Below the pieces are notes generated by a model. That model was given only the letters and a program-made list of their open reading frames with translations. It searched no databases and was not told the origin of the DNA. Both the position numbers and the translations under genes were made by a program. Shown here piece by piece: positions 28,097-37,400 of a stretch of 64,000 nucleotides of DNA. Origin of the DNA: Vibrio hepatarius (GTDB lineage Bacteria > Pseudomonadota > Gammaproteobacteria > Enterobacterales > Vibrionaceae); NCBI RefSeq assembly GCF_001274785.1, contig NZ_LHPI01000005.1, forward strand, positions 1 through 64,000, written 5' to 3'. Position 1 is the first letter of the stretch, and the number at the start of each line of letters is the position of its first letter.

Positions 28097-28109
28097 AGGA
28101 GATACTCCT
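28097..28109 (+). promoter_or_regulatory. prc ribosome binding site within a small hairpin
   Basis: AGGAG-ATA-CTCCT places the Shine-Dalgarno in a perfect five-base-pair stem immediately after the proQ stop. A ribosome finishing proQ would melt it, so translational coupling is plausible. Confidence 0.4.
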
Positions 28110-28113
28110 ACGC

Positions 28114-30108
28114 ATGAAATGCCGTTCAAAATTGTCGCTGATTGCTGCTAGCCTATGGCTAGCAGCTTCTTCAGCTCACGCTCTTGAAGCAAAGATAAGT
28201 CTTGATGACTTACCGACTCTAACCCCAGAAGCACAGCATGCGACAGCAAGTAAACGTGTCACGTCTTTCTTCAGAACCTCTCATTACAAACACTTCGTCT
28301 TAGATGATCAGTTGTCTCAAGCCATGTTCGAGCGTTACGTCGAGATGCTTGATTACAGCCGTAATGTGTTTACCCAGCAAGATATCGACTCATTCGCCAA
28401 ATCGGCTGTTCAACTAGATGATCAGTTAAAGTCTGGCAAGAACGATATTGCTTTCGATATTTACAACCTATCAATGAAGCGCCGTTACGAGCGTTTCCAA
28501 TACGCATTATCTTTGCTTGATAAAGAAATGACGTTTGATACGGATGAAAGTATTGAACTAGATCGCAGTGAAGCCGCTTGGCCGAAGAACGACGCGGAAC
28601 TGGATGAGCTTTGGCGTAAGCGAGTTAAGTACGATGCACTTAACTTGAAAATGACGGGCAAAGACTGGAAAGAAATCAAAGAGATCTTAGGTAAACGTTA
28701 CAACAATGCGTTGAAACGTCTGAGTCAGGCGCGCAACGAAGATGCGTTCCAGCTCTACATGAACGCCTTCGCTCGCGAGATTGACCCACATACCAGTTAC
28801 TTGTCGCCAAGAAGCGCTGACCAATTCCAGACAGAAATGAACCTGTCATTAGAAGGGATCGGCGCGGTGCTGCAAATGACCGAAGATTACACCGTGATTC
28901 GCTCACTGGTCGCTGGTGGTCCTGCGTCTAAAAGCAAGCAGTTGTCTGAAGGCGACCGCATTATTGGCGTAGGTCAAGATGGCGCAGAGATCGTTGATGT
29001 TATTGGCTGGCGTTTAGATGACGTTGTTCAGCTTATCAAAGGTCCAAAAGGAACAAAGGTTTACCTGCAAATCCTACCGGAAGGTAACGATAGTAAAGCA
29101 GAAGTGATCACCATTGTTCGTGACAAGATTCGCTTGGAAGACCGAGCGGTTAAGTCTGAGATCATTGAGAAAGACGGCAAGAAGATCGGCGTTTTAGAAG
29201 TTCCTAGCTTCTACGTAGGATTAGCTCGCGATACAGATAAGCTGATCACCGAGCTTAAGCAAAAGGGTGTGGACGGCATTATTGTTGACTTGCGCAACAA
29301 TGGCGGTGGTGCACTAACTGAAGCGACGGCGTTGTCTGGTCTGTTTATTACCAGTGGCCCTGTGGTTCAAGTGCGCGACAGTTATGGCCGAGTGCGTGTT
29401 AATGCCGATACAGACGGTGAAATCAGTTACTCTGGTCCGCTAACTGTGCTGGTTAACCGTTACAGTGCATCAGCATCTGAAATCTTTGCGGCAGCAATGC
29501 AAGATTACGGTCGCGGGATCATCTTGGGTGAGAACTCATTTGGTAAAGGTACGGTTCAACAACACCGAGCGTTGAGCAAAATTTACGATTTGTTCGACAA
29601 GCCTTTAGGTTATGTTCAGTACACCATCCAGAAGTTCTACCGAATCGATGGTGGTAGTACGCAGAATAAAGGTGTGGCTCCGGACATCGCTTTCCCAACA
29701 GCGGTTGACCCAAGTGAAACGGGTGAGAGCGTTGAAGATAACGCACTGCCGTGGGATAGTATCGAACCTGCGAAATATGACGTGTTACAGCGTAACAAAG
29801 AGTTGATTGCAAAACTCGATGCTCAACACCAAGCTCGTATCGCGAATGACTTGGAATTCAAGTTGATTGCTGATGATATCGAACGATACAAGGCAGAAAA
29901 AGATAACAACTTGCTGTCTTTGAACGAGAAAACGCGTAAAGCTGAAAACGACAAAGCAGACCAAGAGCGCTTAGACCGTATTAACTTACGTCAAAAAGCG
30001 CAGGGTGCTGCTGAGTTTAAGTCTTTGGATGATGTGCCAAAAGACTACGAAGCACCAGATGTGTATCTTGATGAAGCCGTGGCGATAACGGTGGATATGA
30101 TTCAATAA
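28114..30108 (+). CDS. prc: Tail-specific carboxy-terminal protease Prc (Tsp)
   Basis: The 664-residue periplasmic protease starts with a signal peptide (MKCRSKLSLIAASLWLAASS, cut near AHA/LEA), followed by the N-terminal helical domain, a PDZ domain (IGAVLQMTEDYTVIRSLVAGGPA...LSEGDRIIGVG, about 250-340) and the S41 serine-lysine catalytic core with RYSASASEIFAAAM (nucleophile Ser) and GENSFGKGTVQ (Lys). A C-terminal coiled region (RYKAEKDNNLLSLNEKTR) follows. By homology it trims lipoproteins and peptidoglycan hydrolases and degrades tagged proteins. The E. coli order is also proQ-prc. Confidence 0.96.
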   Translation: MKCRSKLSLIAASLWLAASSAHALEAKISLDDLPTLTPEAQHATASKRVTSFFRTSHYKHFVLDDQLSQAMFERYVEMLDYSRNVFTQQDIDSFAKSAVQLDDQLKSGKNDIAFDIYNLSMKRRYERFQYALSLLDKEMTFDTDESIELDRSEAAWPKNDAELDELWRKRVKYDALNLKMTGKDWKEIKEILGKRYNNALKRLSQARNEDAFQLYMNAFAREIDPHTSYLSPRSADQFQTEMNLSLEGIGAVLQMTEDYTVIRSLVAGGPASKSKQLSEGDRIIGVGQDGAEIVDVIGWRLDDVVQLIKGPKGTKVYLQILPEGNDSKAEVITIVRDKIRLEDRAVKSEIIEKDGKKIGVLEVPSFYVGLARDTDKLITELKQKGVDGIIVDLRNNGGGALTEATALSGLFITSGPVVQVRDSYGRVRVNADTDGEISYSGPLTVLVNRYSASASEIFAAAMQDYGRGIILGENSFGKGTVQQHRALSKIYDLFDKPLGYVQYTIQKFYRIDGGSTQNKGVAPDIAFPTAVDPSETGESVEDNALPWDSIEPAKYDVLQRNKELIAKLDAQHQARIANDLEFKLIADDIERYKAEKDNNLLSLNEKTRKAENDKADQERLDRINLRQKAQGAAEFKSLDDVPKDYEAPDVYLDEAVAITVDMIQ

Positions 30109-30122
30109 TCATCAAGTCAGAC

Positions 30123-30151
30123 AAAAAGCGAGCTAGATTAGCTCGCTTTTT
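30123..30151 (+). terminator. Terminator of proQ-prc
   Basis: AAAAAGCGAGCTA pairs with TAGCTCGCTTTTT around GAT, with a T tract following. Confidence 0.9.
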
Positions 30152-30240
30152 TTATGCCAATAATTAATGTGATTTAGATCGAAATTTTAGCTAAATCGTA
30201 TGACAGAGCCTAAGCTTAGAAAAAGAGTGAGGGGCATGTT

Positions 30241-30903
30241 ATGAGATGGATTGGATTAATTTGCATCATTTTTAGTATATCTGCGTCTAGTGAGCCGGTA
30301 CGGGATAACTCGGACTTAACCCAGTTCGACCAACCATTTCTGCTGGGGGATTGGTATTTGATCAACCCAAACCCAGAAGCGTCCCAAGAAAACTTTCTGG
30401 CGATAAAGCTCTCTTTAAATTCCAACTACAGTTTTAATATCGACATCCAGAAAAAAGACTATTCCGTCGACCACTGGGATGGTGAATACAACGCTAGCGA
30501 CAATACCTTGATTCTGGGATTGAACACATCAGAGCCGCAAGTCTATCAATACTCTGCCAATCACCACTTGCTTAACCTCAATGGTGTCACCTTCACTAAA
30601 GCGCTATCCAACTCTCTGGCTGGATTTTGGTCAAGCCAACACTTAGCGGGTGACGACCTGATGGCGAGTGACGTCCATAAAATGGATCTCGTGTTACAAC
30701 CCGACTTTCTGTTTACCTTCCGAGTCAGAAATCAAAATGGCGCAGAAGCGGTGCACAGTGGCGTTTATTACACCGAGGGCAACCAACTTGTGTTGATGTA
30801 CGAAAACGGTGAGCATGAAACTCGATATACGCTCAACCGAGACACGTTGACCTTAGGTGAAGAAGAAGGCGGTATGTACGCAGTCCTAAATAGAATCCGC
30901 TAA
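30241..30903 (+). CDS. Secreted protein with two similar beta-rich repeats, unknown function
   Basis: I do not recognise this 220-residue protein. It starts with a short signal peptide (MRWIGLICIIFSISASS) without a lipobox. The mature part looks like two copies of one beta-domain: copy one (about 30-120) begins LLGDWYLINPNP and ends LLNLNGVTFTK; copy two (about 122-220) begins LAGFWSSQHLAG and ends LTLGEEEGGMYAVLNRI. Each has a D/F strand, a G-x-Y turn (DGEY, SGVYY) and an L-x-L strand, which recalls lipocalin-like stability domains. It stands alone between two terminators. Confidence 0.7.
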   Translation: MRWIGLICIIFSISASSEPVRDNSDLTQFDQPFLLGDWYLINPNPEASQENFLAIKLSLNSNYSFNIDIQKKDYSVDHWDGEYNASDNTLILGLNTSEPQVYQYSANHHLLNLNGVTFTKALSNSLAGFWSSQHLAGDDLMASDVHKMDLVLQPDFLFTFRVRNQNGAEAVHSGVYYTEGNQLVLMYENGEHETRYTLNRDTLTLGEEEGGMYAVLNRIR

Positions 30904-31251
30904 CACACAATTACTCAGTAGATTGTTAATGAGATTTTTGCTTCTTTAATAGTCAGATTGTTTGGTGTAGAGACAAGAATCAGAGAAAAAACGAGGTATT
31001 TGTTTTTAATGCCTCGTTTTTTTATTTGTGGAGTTGTAAGCTAGTAGCCAATTTTCGGGCTATTTTTCTAGTGAACAAAGCATAACTGCTGATCTAGAAC
31101 AGGCAATGGCTCGATTCAAACAGCATTAATAAAACGAACTCCTGGTCAACGTGACAGTACGGGAGCGTTTGTGCTCAAGCACACTATTAGTGATGCTCAG
31201 GTTTGATGCATCGACGTGCATTACTCACCACTCAGTCAGAAGGATTTAGAC
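30904..31251. other. Intergenic region before pepN
   Basis: These 348 bases hold the terminator at 30986-31023 and then about 225 bases of presumed pepN leader and promoter. TGTGC-TCAA-GCACA near 31168 is a small hairpin. No other feature is seen. Confidence 0.4.
30986..31023 (+). terminator. Terminator of the two-repeat secreted protein gene
   Basis: AAAAAACGAGGTATT pairs with AATGCCTCGTTTTTT (one G-U) and continues with T. Confidence 0.85.
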
Positions 31252-33858
31252 ATGGCTCAGACTCCTCAAGCCAAATATCGTAAAGATTATCAATCACCAT
31301 CTCACACTATTACCGACCTAGACTTAACTTTCGACCTGTTTGATAACGAGACCATCGTGACAGCGGTTTCACAAGTTAAGCAGCTAAAAGACTCAAACAC
31401 GCTACAGCTAGATGGAGAAAGTCTTAAGCTGGTTAGCGTAACCGTGAATGGTGAAGCTTGGACTCAATACCAAGAAACCGAGGGTATGCTTGAACTCAAC
31501 AATCTTCCGCAAGAGTTTGAGTTGGTAATCGTGACTGAAATTGACCCAGAAGCGAACACCGCACTGGAAGGTCTATATAAGTCGGGTGGTGCATTCTGTA
31601 CTCAGTGTGAAGCAGAAGGTTTCCGCCGCATTACTTACTATCTGGATCGCCCAGATGTCTTAGCAAAATACACCACCAAAGTGATCGCCGATAAAGCAGC
31701 GTATCCGTTCTTGCTAAGTAACGGTAACCGTGTTGCGCAAGGCGATCTAGAAGGCGGTCGTCACTGGGTACAGTGGCAAGACCCGCATCCAAAACCTGCT
31801 TACCTATTCGCGCTGGTTGCCGGTGATTTCGATGTGCTGCGTGACCACTATGTGACTAAATCTGGTCGCAACGTTGAGCTTGAAATTTTTGTCGATAAAG
31901 GCAATTTAGACCGCGCACCGCATGCGATGACGTCTTTGATTAACTCAATGAAGTGGGACGAAGAACGCTTCGGTTTAGAGTATGACCTAGATATCTACAT
32001 GATTGTTGCCGTTGATTTCTTCAACATGGGGGCGATGGAGAATAAAGGTTTGAACATCTTTAACTCTAAATTCGTACTGGCAAACGAGCAGACAGCAACC
32101 GATACCGATTACTTAGGTATTGAAGCGGTTATCGGCCATGAATACTTTCACAACTGGACGGGCAACCGAGTGACGTGCCGTGACTGGTTCCAACTAAGTT
32201 TGAAAGAAGGTCTAACGGTATTCCGTGACCAAGAATTCTCTTCAGATCTTGGTTCGCGCGCAGTTAACCGAATCAACAATGTTCGCATTATTCGCGGTCC
32301 TCAGTTTGCTGAAGATGCCAGCCCAATGTCACACCCAATTCGCCCAGAAAAAGTAATAGAAATGAATAACTTCTACACTTTGACTGTGTACGAAAAAGGA
32401 AGTGAAGTGATCCGTATGATGCATACTTTGCTTGGGGAGGAAGGCTTCCAAAAAGGCATGAAGTTGTATTTTGAGCGCCATGACGGTACGGCGGCAACCT
32501 GTGAAGATTTTGTCGCTGCAATGGAAGATGCAAGTGGCGTCGACCTAAAACAATTCCGTCTTTGGTACAGCCAATCGGGTACACCTACGGTGAAAGTCAG
32601 CAGTGAGTTCAATGCCGACAAGCAAACTTACTCGTTAACGGTAGAGCAATCAACCGAACCAACTCACGATCAGAAAGACAAACAACCGCTGCATATTCCA
32701 TTCGACGTTGAGTTGTACGCAGCAAATGGTGATGTGATTGAGTTACGCTGTAACGGGAGGGCGGTCGGCAATGTACTGGATGTGACCGAAGCGAAGCAAA
32801 CCTTTGTGTTCGAAAACGTTGCTGAGCAGCCAATTCCTTCATTGCTGCGTGAGTTCTCTGCGCCAGTTGTATTGGAATACAACTACAGTGATGAAGAACT
32901 GGTGTTCCTGATGGTTCACGCGCGCAATGAGTTTGCTCGTTGGGATGCTGGACAAATGCTGTTGGCGAAATACATTCGCAGCAACGTAACACGCGTTCAA
33001 AGTGGACAAGATGTTGAGTTGCCTGCAGCGGTTGTCGATGCGTTCCGTGGTGTATTGCTATCACAAGATCTTGAACCAGCGTTTATCGCAGAGATGCTGG
33101 CACTACCAAGCCACAATGAAGTGTCTGGTTGGTACAAACAAGTGGATGTGGACGCGGTTGCTAACGTATTGAAAGCGATCAAAGTTCAATTAGCGAACGA
33201 GTTAATCGACGAGTTTAGCGCGATTTACCATAGCTTAAAGCAAGATGCTTACACCATTGAGCACGCGGCAATTGGTCAACGTTCTCTGCGTAATACCGCT
33301 TTGGCTTACCTTGCACACACCGAACTGGGTAATGAGTTGGCAGAAAAGCAGTACGCTGACGCAAACAACATGACAGACACCATTGCGGCGATGAGCGCGG
33401 CCAATAGTGCGCAGCTTGCCTGCCGTGAAGCATTGATGGCTAGTTACAGCGAACAGTGGAAACATGATGGCTTGGTGATGGATAAGTGGTTTGCGCTGCA
33501 AGGCACAAATCCAGCAGAAAACGTATTGCAAGTGATCAAAGCGACCATGGAACACGAAGCGTTTAGTCTCAAGAATCCAAACCGAACTCGCAGTTTGATT
33601 GGTTCATTCCTCAATATGAACCCAGTGCGTTTCCACGCGAAGTCGGGTGAAGGTTACAAGTTCGCGGGTGACATTCTACGCGAGCTTAATAGCAGCAACC
33701 CGCAAGTGGCATCACGATTGATTGACCCTCTGCTTAAGTTCCGCAAATACGATGAAGAGCGTCAAGCTCTAATCAAAGCTGAGCTAGAAGCACTGAAGTC
33801 AATGGATAACTTGGCTAAAGACTTGTTCGAGAAAGTGACTAAAGCTCTCGAAGCTTAA
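31252..33858 (+). CDS. pepN: Aminopeptidase N
   Basis: From the ATG 31252, which has AGAAGGA upstream, the enzyme has 868 residues (870 in E. coli); it begins MAQTPQAKYRKDY like its relatives, so the 12 preceding in-frame residues are rejected. It is a cytoplasmic M1 zinc metallopeptidase with the substrate motif GAMENKG and the zinc motif HEYFHNWTGNR plus the third ligand in LKEGLTVFRDQEF. It removes N-terminal amino acids from peptides made by the ATP-dependent proteases. Single gene with its own terminator. Confidence 0.96.
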   Translation: MAQTPQAKYRKDYQSPSHTITDLDLTFDLFDNETIVTAVSQVKQLKDSNTLQLDGESLKLVSVTVNGEAWTQYQETEGMLELNNLPQEFELVIVTEIDPEANTALEGLYKSGGAFCTQCEAEGFRRITYYLDRPDVLAKYTTKVIADKAAYPFLLSNGNRVAQGDLEGGRHWVQWQDPHPKPAYLFALVAGDFDVLRDHYVTKSGRNVELEIFVDKGNLDRAPHAMTSLINSMKWDEERFGLEYDLDIYMIVAVDFFNMGAMENKGLNIFNSKFVLANEQTATDTDYLGIEAVIGHEYFHNWTGNRVTCRDWFQLSLKEGLTVFRDQEFSSDLGSRAVNRINNVRIIRGPQFAEDASPMSHPIRPEKVIEMNNFYTLTVYEKGSEVIRMMHTLLGEEGFQKGMKLYFERHDGTAATCEDFVAAMEDASGVDLKQFRLWYSQSGTPTVKVSSEFNADKQTYSLTVEQSTEPTHDQKDKQPLHIPFDVELYAANGDVIELRCNGRAVGNVLDVTEAKQTFVFENVAEQPIPSLLREFSAPVVLEYNYSDEELVFLMVHARNEFARWDAGQMLLAKYIRSNVTRVQSGQDVELPAAVVDAFRGVLLSQDLEPAFIAEMLALPSHNEVSGWYKQVDVDAVANVLKAIKVQLANELIDEFSAIYHSLKQDAYTIEHAAIGQRSLRNTALAYLAHTELGNELAEKQYADANNMTDTIAAMSAANSAQLACREALMASYSEQWKHDGLVMDKWFALQGTNPAENVLQVIKATMEHEAFSLKNPNRTRSLIGSFLNMNPVRFHAKSGEGYKFAGDILRELNSSNPQVASRLIDPLLKFRKYDEERQALIKAELEALKSMDNLAKDLFEKVTKALEA

Positions 33859-33871
33859 GTCGACAGAAATG

Positions 33872-33899
33872 AAAAATAGCACCTCAGGGTGCTATTTTT
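33872..33899 (+). terminator. Terminator of pepN
   Basis: AAAAATAGCACC and GGTGCTATTTTT form the stem around TCAG, with T residues after. Confidence 0.9.
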
Positions 33900-34034
33900 T
33901 TATTGGCAACCTGTGATGAAATAGGTATCTGAAAACAAGAGACATGTACTTCAAGCGGAAGTTAAAAGGTACTGTATATTTAAACAGTATTTTTTGTTGC
34001 TTCGCTAAAAACGCTACTTTTTTAAACAACTAGA

Positions 34035-34253
34035 ATGAATTATTACTATTTCTCGCTCAACATCTCATATCAAACTTTTCTTTCGCACTATAATGGTGCG
34101 GCTAGTAACGTTCTTGTAAATACAGACAATGGATTGCGCCTTCAGTTGCCCGCATCCAGATTCAGACCATTCTTGAGCCAAATTGGCGTAAAAGGCCGTT
34201 TTCGCTTAACAACTGACCATAATAATAAGTTTATAAAGTTAGAAGTTCTGTGA
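34035..34253 (+). CDS. DUF2835 family protein
   Basis: This 72-residue protein matches the small DUF2835 family: YYFSLNISYQTFLSHYNGAASNVLV, GLRLQLPASRFRPFLSQIGVKGRFRL and the C-terminal FIKLEVL. It is probably a small beta-barrel; its function is unknown. It lies between pepN and the glutamate dehydrogenase gene, transcribed with them. Confidence 0.8.
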   Translation: MNYYYFSLNISYQTFLSHYNGAASNVLVNTDNGLRLQLPASRFRPFLSQIGVKGRFRLTTDHNNKFIKLEVL

Positions 34254-34441
34254 GAAACTAATTTTATAGAAGTTTAAATAGAACCTTAGTCACATTATCA
34301 AACATTTCACCTCATACCACTCCCAAAACAATTAACTATTTGTCAATAAAGCTTTTACAATAACCCTGCATTACCCGTGTTAAGCACTATGCTTACGACA
34401 TCCCCTACAAATACATAATATTCTAATAGTGGAGTGTGAAT

Positions 34442-37400
34442 ATGACCGCGCGTGAAACATTGATGCCGGTTCTTCTTGAAAAAGTGTACAAGCTTATTCA
34501 AGACAAACTCGAGCTTGCTCATCAACCTTTAGTCACTCAACTTGCTCAGCATTTATTTAGCAATATCTCACAAGATGACTTAATCGAACGTAACGAATCT
34601 GACCTTTATGGCGCTGTTGTTAGCCTTTGGCACCACATCAGTGAAAAGAGTGCAGAGGATGTTTCTGTTCGAGTCTTTAACCCTACCGTTAGCCGTCAAG
34701 GCTGGCAGTCCACACACACTATTGTTGAAATCGTAGTTCCGGACAGTCCGTTCCTGGTTGACTCGATTAAAATGGCACTTAGCCGTTTGGACTTGGCATC
34801 TCACTTGATGCTACATGGTCCAACACAAATTGCTCGTTCTTCAACTGGTGAGATCTCTGGCATTAACCAGGGTGAGGGTGCGTTACAGTCACTGTTCCAT
34901 ATTGAAGTTGACCGTTTGAGCGACAAAGCTGCGATGAGTTCATTAAAAGAAGAACTGCTAAGCATTCTGAAAGATACTCGTCTAGTCGTACAAGATTGGC
35001 AGCCGATGGTTAAAAAACTTGAAGCGGTAACCAATCAAGTAGAAGCACAGCAAGGCAAAGTAGAAGTGGAGCGTGATCGTTATGAAGAAACGATCAATTT
35101 CCTGCGTTGGTTAGGCCAACACAACTTTACCTTTATGGGCTACAAAGAATTCGATCTTGTTTCTGTCGATGGCGATACTGAACTTCGTCCAACCGAAGAG
35201 GCAGGTCTTGGTCTGTTCTCAGACCCATCTCGCGTTCGTGCAGTTAAGTTGTCTGAGTTCCCAGACTCTGCGCGCCTAGAAGCGAAGAAACCATTCCTAC
35301 TGAATATGACCAAAGGCAACGTGCCTTCGCGTATTCACCGTCCGGCGTACACGGACTATGTTGGTATCAAGAAGTTTGATGCCAAAGGCAAAGTTATTGG
35401 TGAACACCGCTTCACTGGTCTTTACACTTCTGCAGTGTACAACCAGAGCGTGGCAGGTATTCCACTGATTCGTGAAAAAGTGCAACGTATTCTAAAAGCG
35501 AGCGGCTACCGTGAAGGTTCTTACTCGTACAAAGCACTACACAATATTTTAGAAAACTACCCGCGTGATGAGCTGCTGCAAGCAAAAGAAGAAGAGTTGC
35601 TTGAAGTTGGTATGGGCGTGGTACAAATGCAAGATCGCGATCTGCTGCGTTTGTTCGTTCGTCGTGATCCTTACGGTCGTTTCTTTAGCTGCATGGTGTA
35701 CGTGACTAAAGATCGTTACAACACCGAGTTGCGCCGTCAAACACAACGTATTCTCAAGCAGTACTTTGGCTGCGATAAGGAAGTAGAGTTTACGACATAC
35801 TTCTCTGAAAGCCCGCTTGCAAGAACACACTATATTGTTCGTGTTGATAACAACAACATCGACGTAGACGTAAAAACGATTGAGCAAAATTTAATGGAAG
35901 CATCTTCAACTTGGGATGATCGCCTGTCTGATGCGATCGTAGCAAACTTTGGTGAAAGTAAAGGTCTGCCTTTCTCGAAAGAGTACATGCGTGCATTCCC
36001 GCGCTCGTACAAAGAAGATGTGATGCCGGGTTCTGCGGTTGACGACATTCAGCGTTTAGAAGCGCTGAGCGATGATAACAAGCTAGGCATGCTGTTCTAC
36101 CGCCCACAAGAGTTAGGCGCGGATTCAAAAGCAGTACGTTTGAAGCTTTACCATCGCGACGAGCCAATCCATCTATCTGATGTGATGCCAATGTTGGAAA
36201 ACCTTGGCCTGCGCGTTATCGGTGAGTCTCCTTACGAAGTACGCAAAGCAAACGGCCAAGTGTACTGGATCCTTGATTTCTCGATGCTGCATAAGAGCGA
36301 TAAAACCGTGGATCTTCGTGAAGCTCGCGATCGTTTCCAACAGGCATTCGCTGCGATCTGGGAAGGTGAGCTAGAAAGCGATGGCTTCAACCGATTGCTA
36401 CTTGGTGCGTCATTGACTGGCCGTGAAATCTCGATTCTACGTGCGTACGCTCGTTACATGCGTCAGGTCGGTTTCCCATTCAGTCAACAATACATTGAAG
36501 ATACGTTAAGTCACTACCCAGATTTGGCGAAAGGCTTAGTAGACCTATTCGTGAAACGCTTTGATCCAAAATTCAAAGGTAGCGAAAAAGGCCAAAACGA
36601 TCTTATCAAGAAGATTACTGAGCAGTTGGACCACGTAGAAAGCTTGGATGATGACCGTATCATTCGTCGCTACATGGACATGATCACGGCGACATTGCGT
36701 ACTAACTACTACCAGTTGGATGAGAACAAACAGCCGAAACCTTGGTTGTCTCTCAAGATGAAACCAAGCGATATTCCAGAGATTCCACAACCAGTACCTG
36801 CGTTTGAGATCTTTGTTTACGCACCAGATATCGAAGGTGTTCACCTTCGTGGCGGTAAAGTTGCACGTGGTGGTCTACGTTGGTCGGATCGTCAAGAAGA
36901 CTTCCGTACCGAAGTTCTTGGTCTGGTGAAAGCGCAACAAGTTAAGAACACGGTAATCGTACCTGTTGGTGCGAAAGGTGGCTTCGTTTGTAAACGTCAA
37001 CACACCATGAATGGCCGCGACGAAATCTTTGCTGAAGGTCAACGTTGTTACAAACGGTTTATCCGTGCATTGCTTGATGTGTCAGATAACATTATTGAAG
37101 GTGAAGTTGTACCACCGAAGAGCGTTGTTCGTCATGACGAAGACGACCCATATTTGGTTGTTGCAGCAGATAAAGGTACAGCGACATTCTCGGATCTTGC
37201 GAACTCTGTATCGGCAGAATACAACTTCTGGCTTGGTGACGCGTTTGCGTCTGGTGGCTCAAACGGCTACGACCACAAAGCAATGGGTATCACTGCGAAA
37301 GGTGGTTGGGAATCAGTGAAACGTCATTTCCGTGAAATGGGCATTGACTGTCAAACTACAGATTTCACCGCAATTGGTGTGGGTGATATGGCGGGTGACG

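Noticed and set aside
32288..33555. Several antisense frames over pepN.
   Set aside because: Codon-structure shadows of pepN with no domain signature or ribosome sites.
35549..36191. Antisense frames over the glutamate dehydrogenase gene.
   Set aside because: Same reason; the sense gene is unambiguous.
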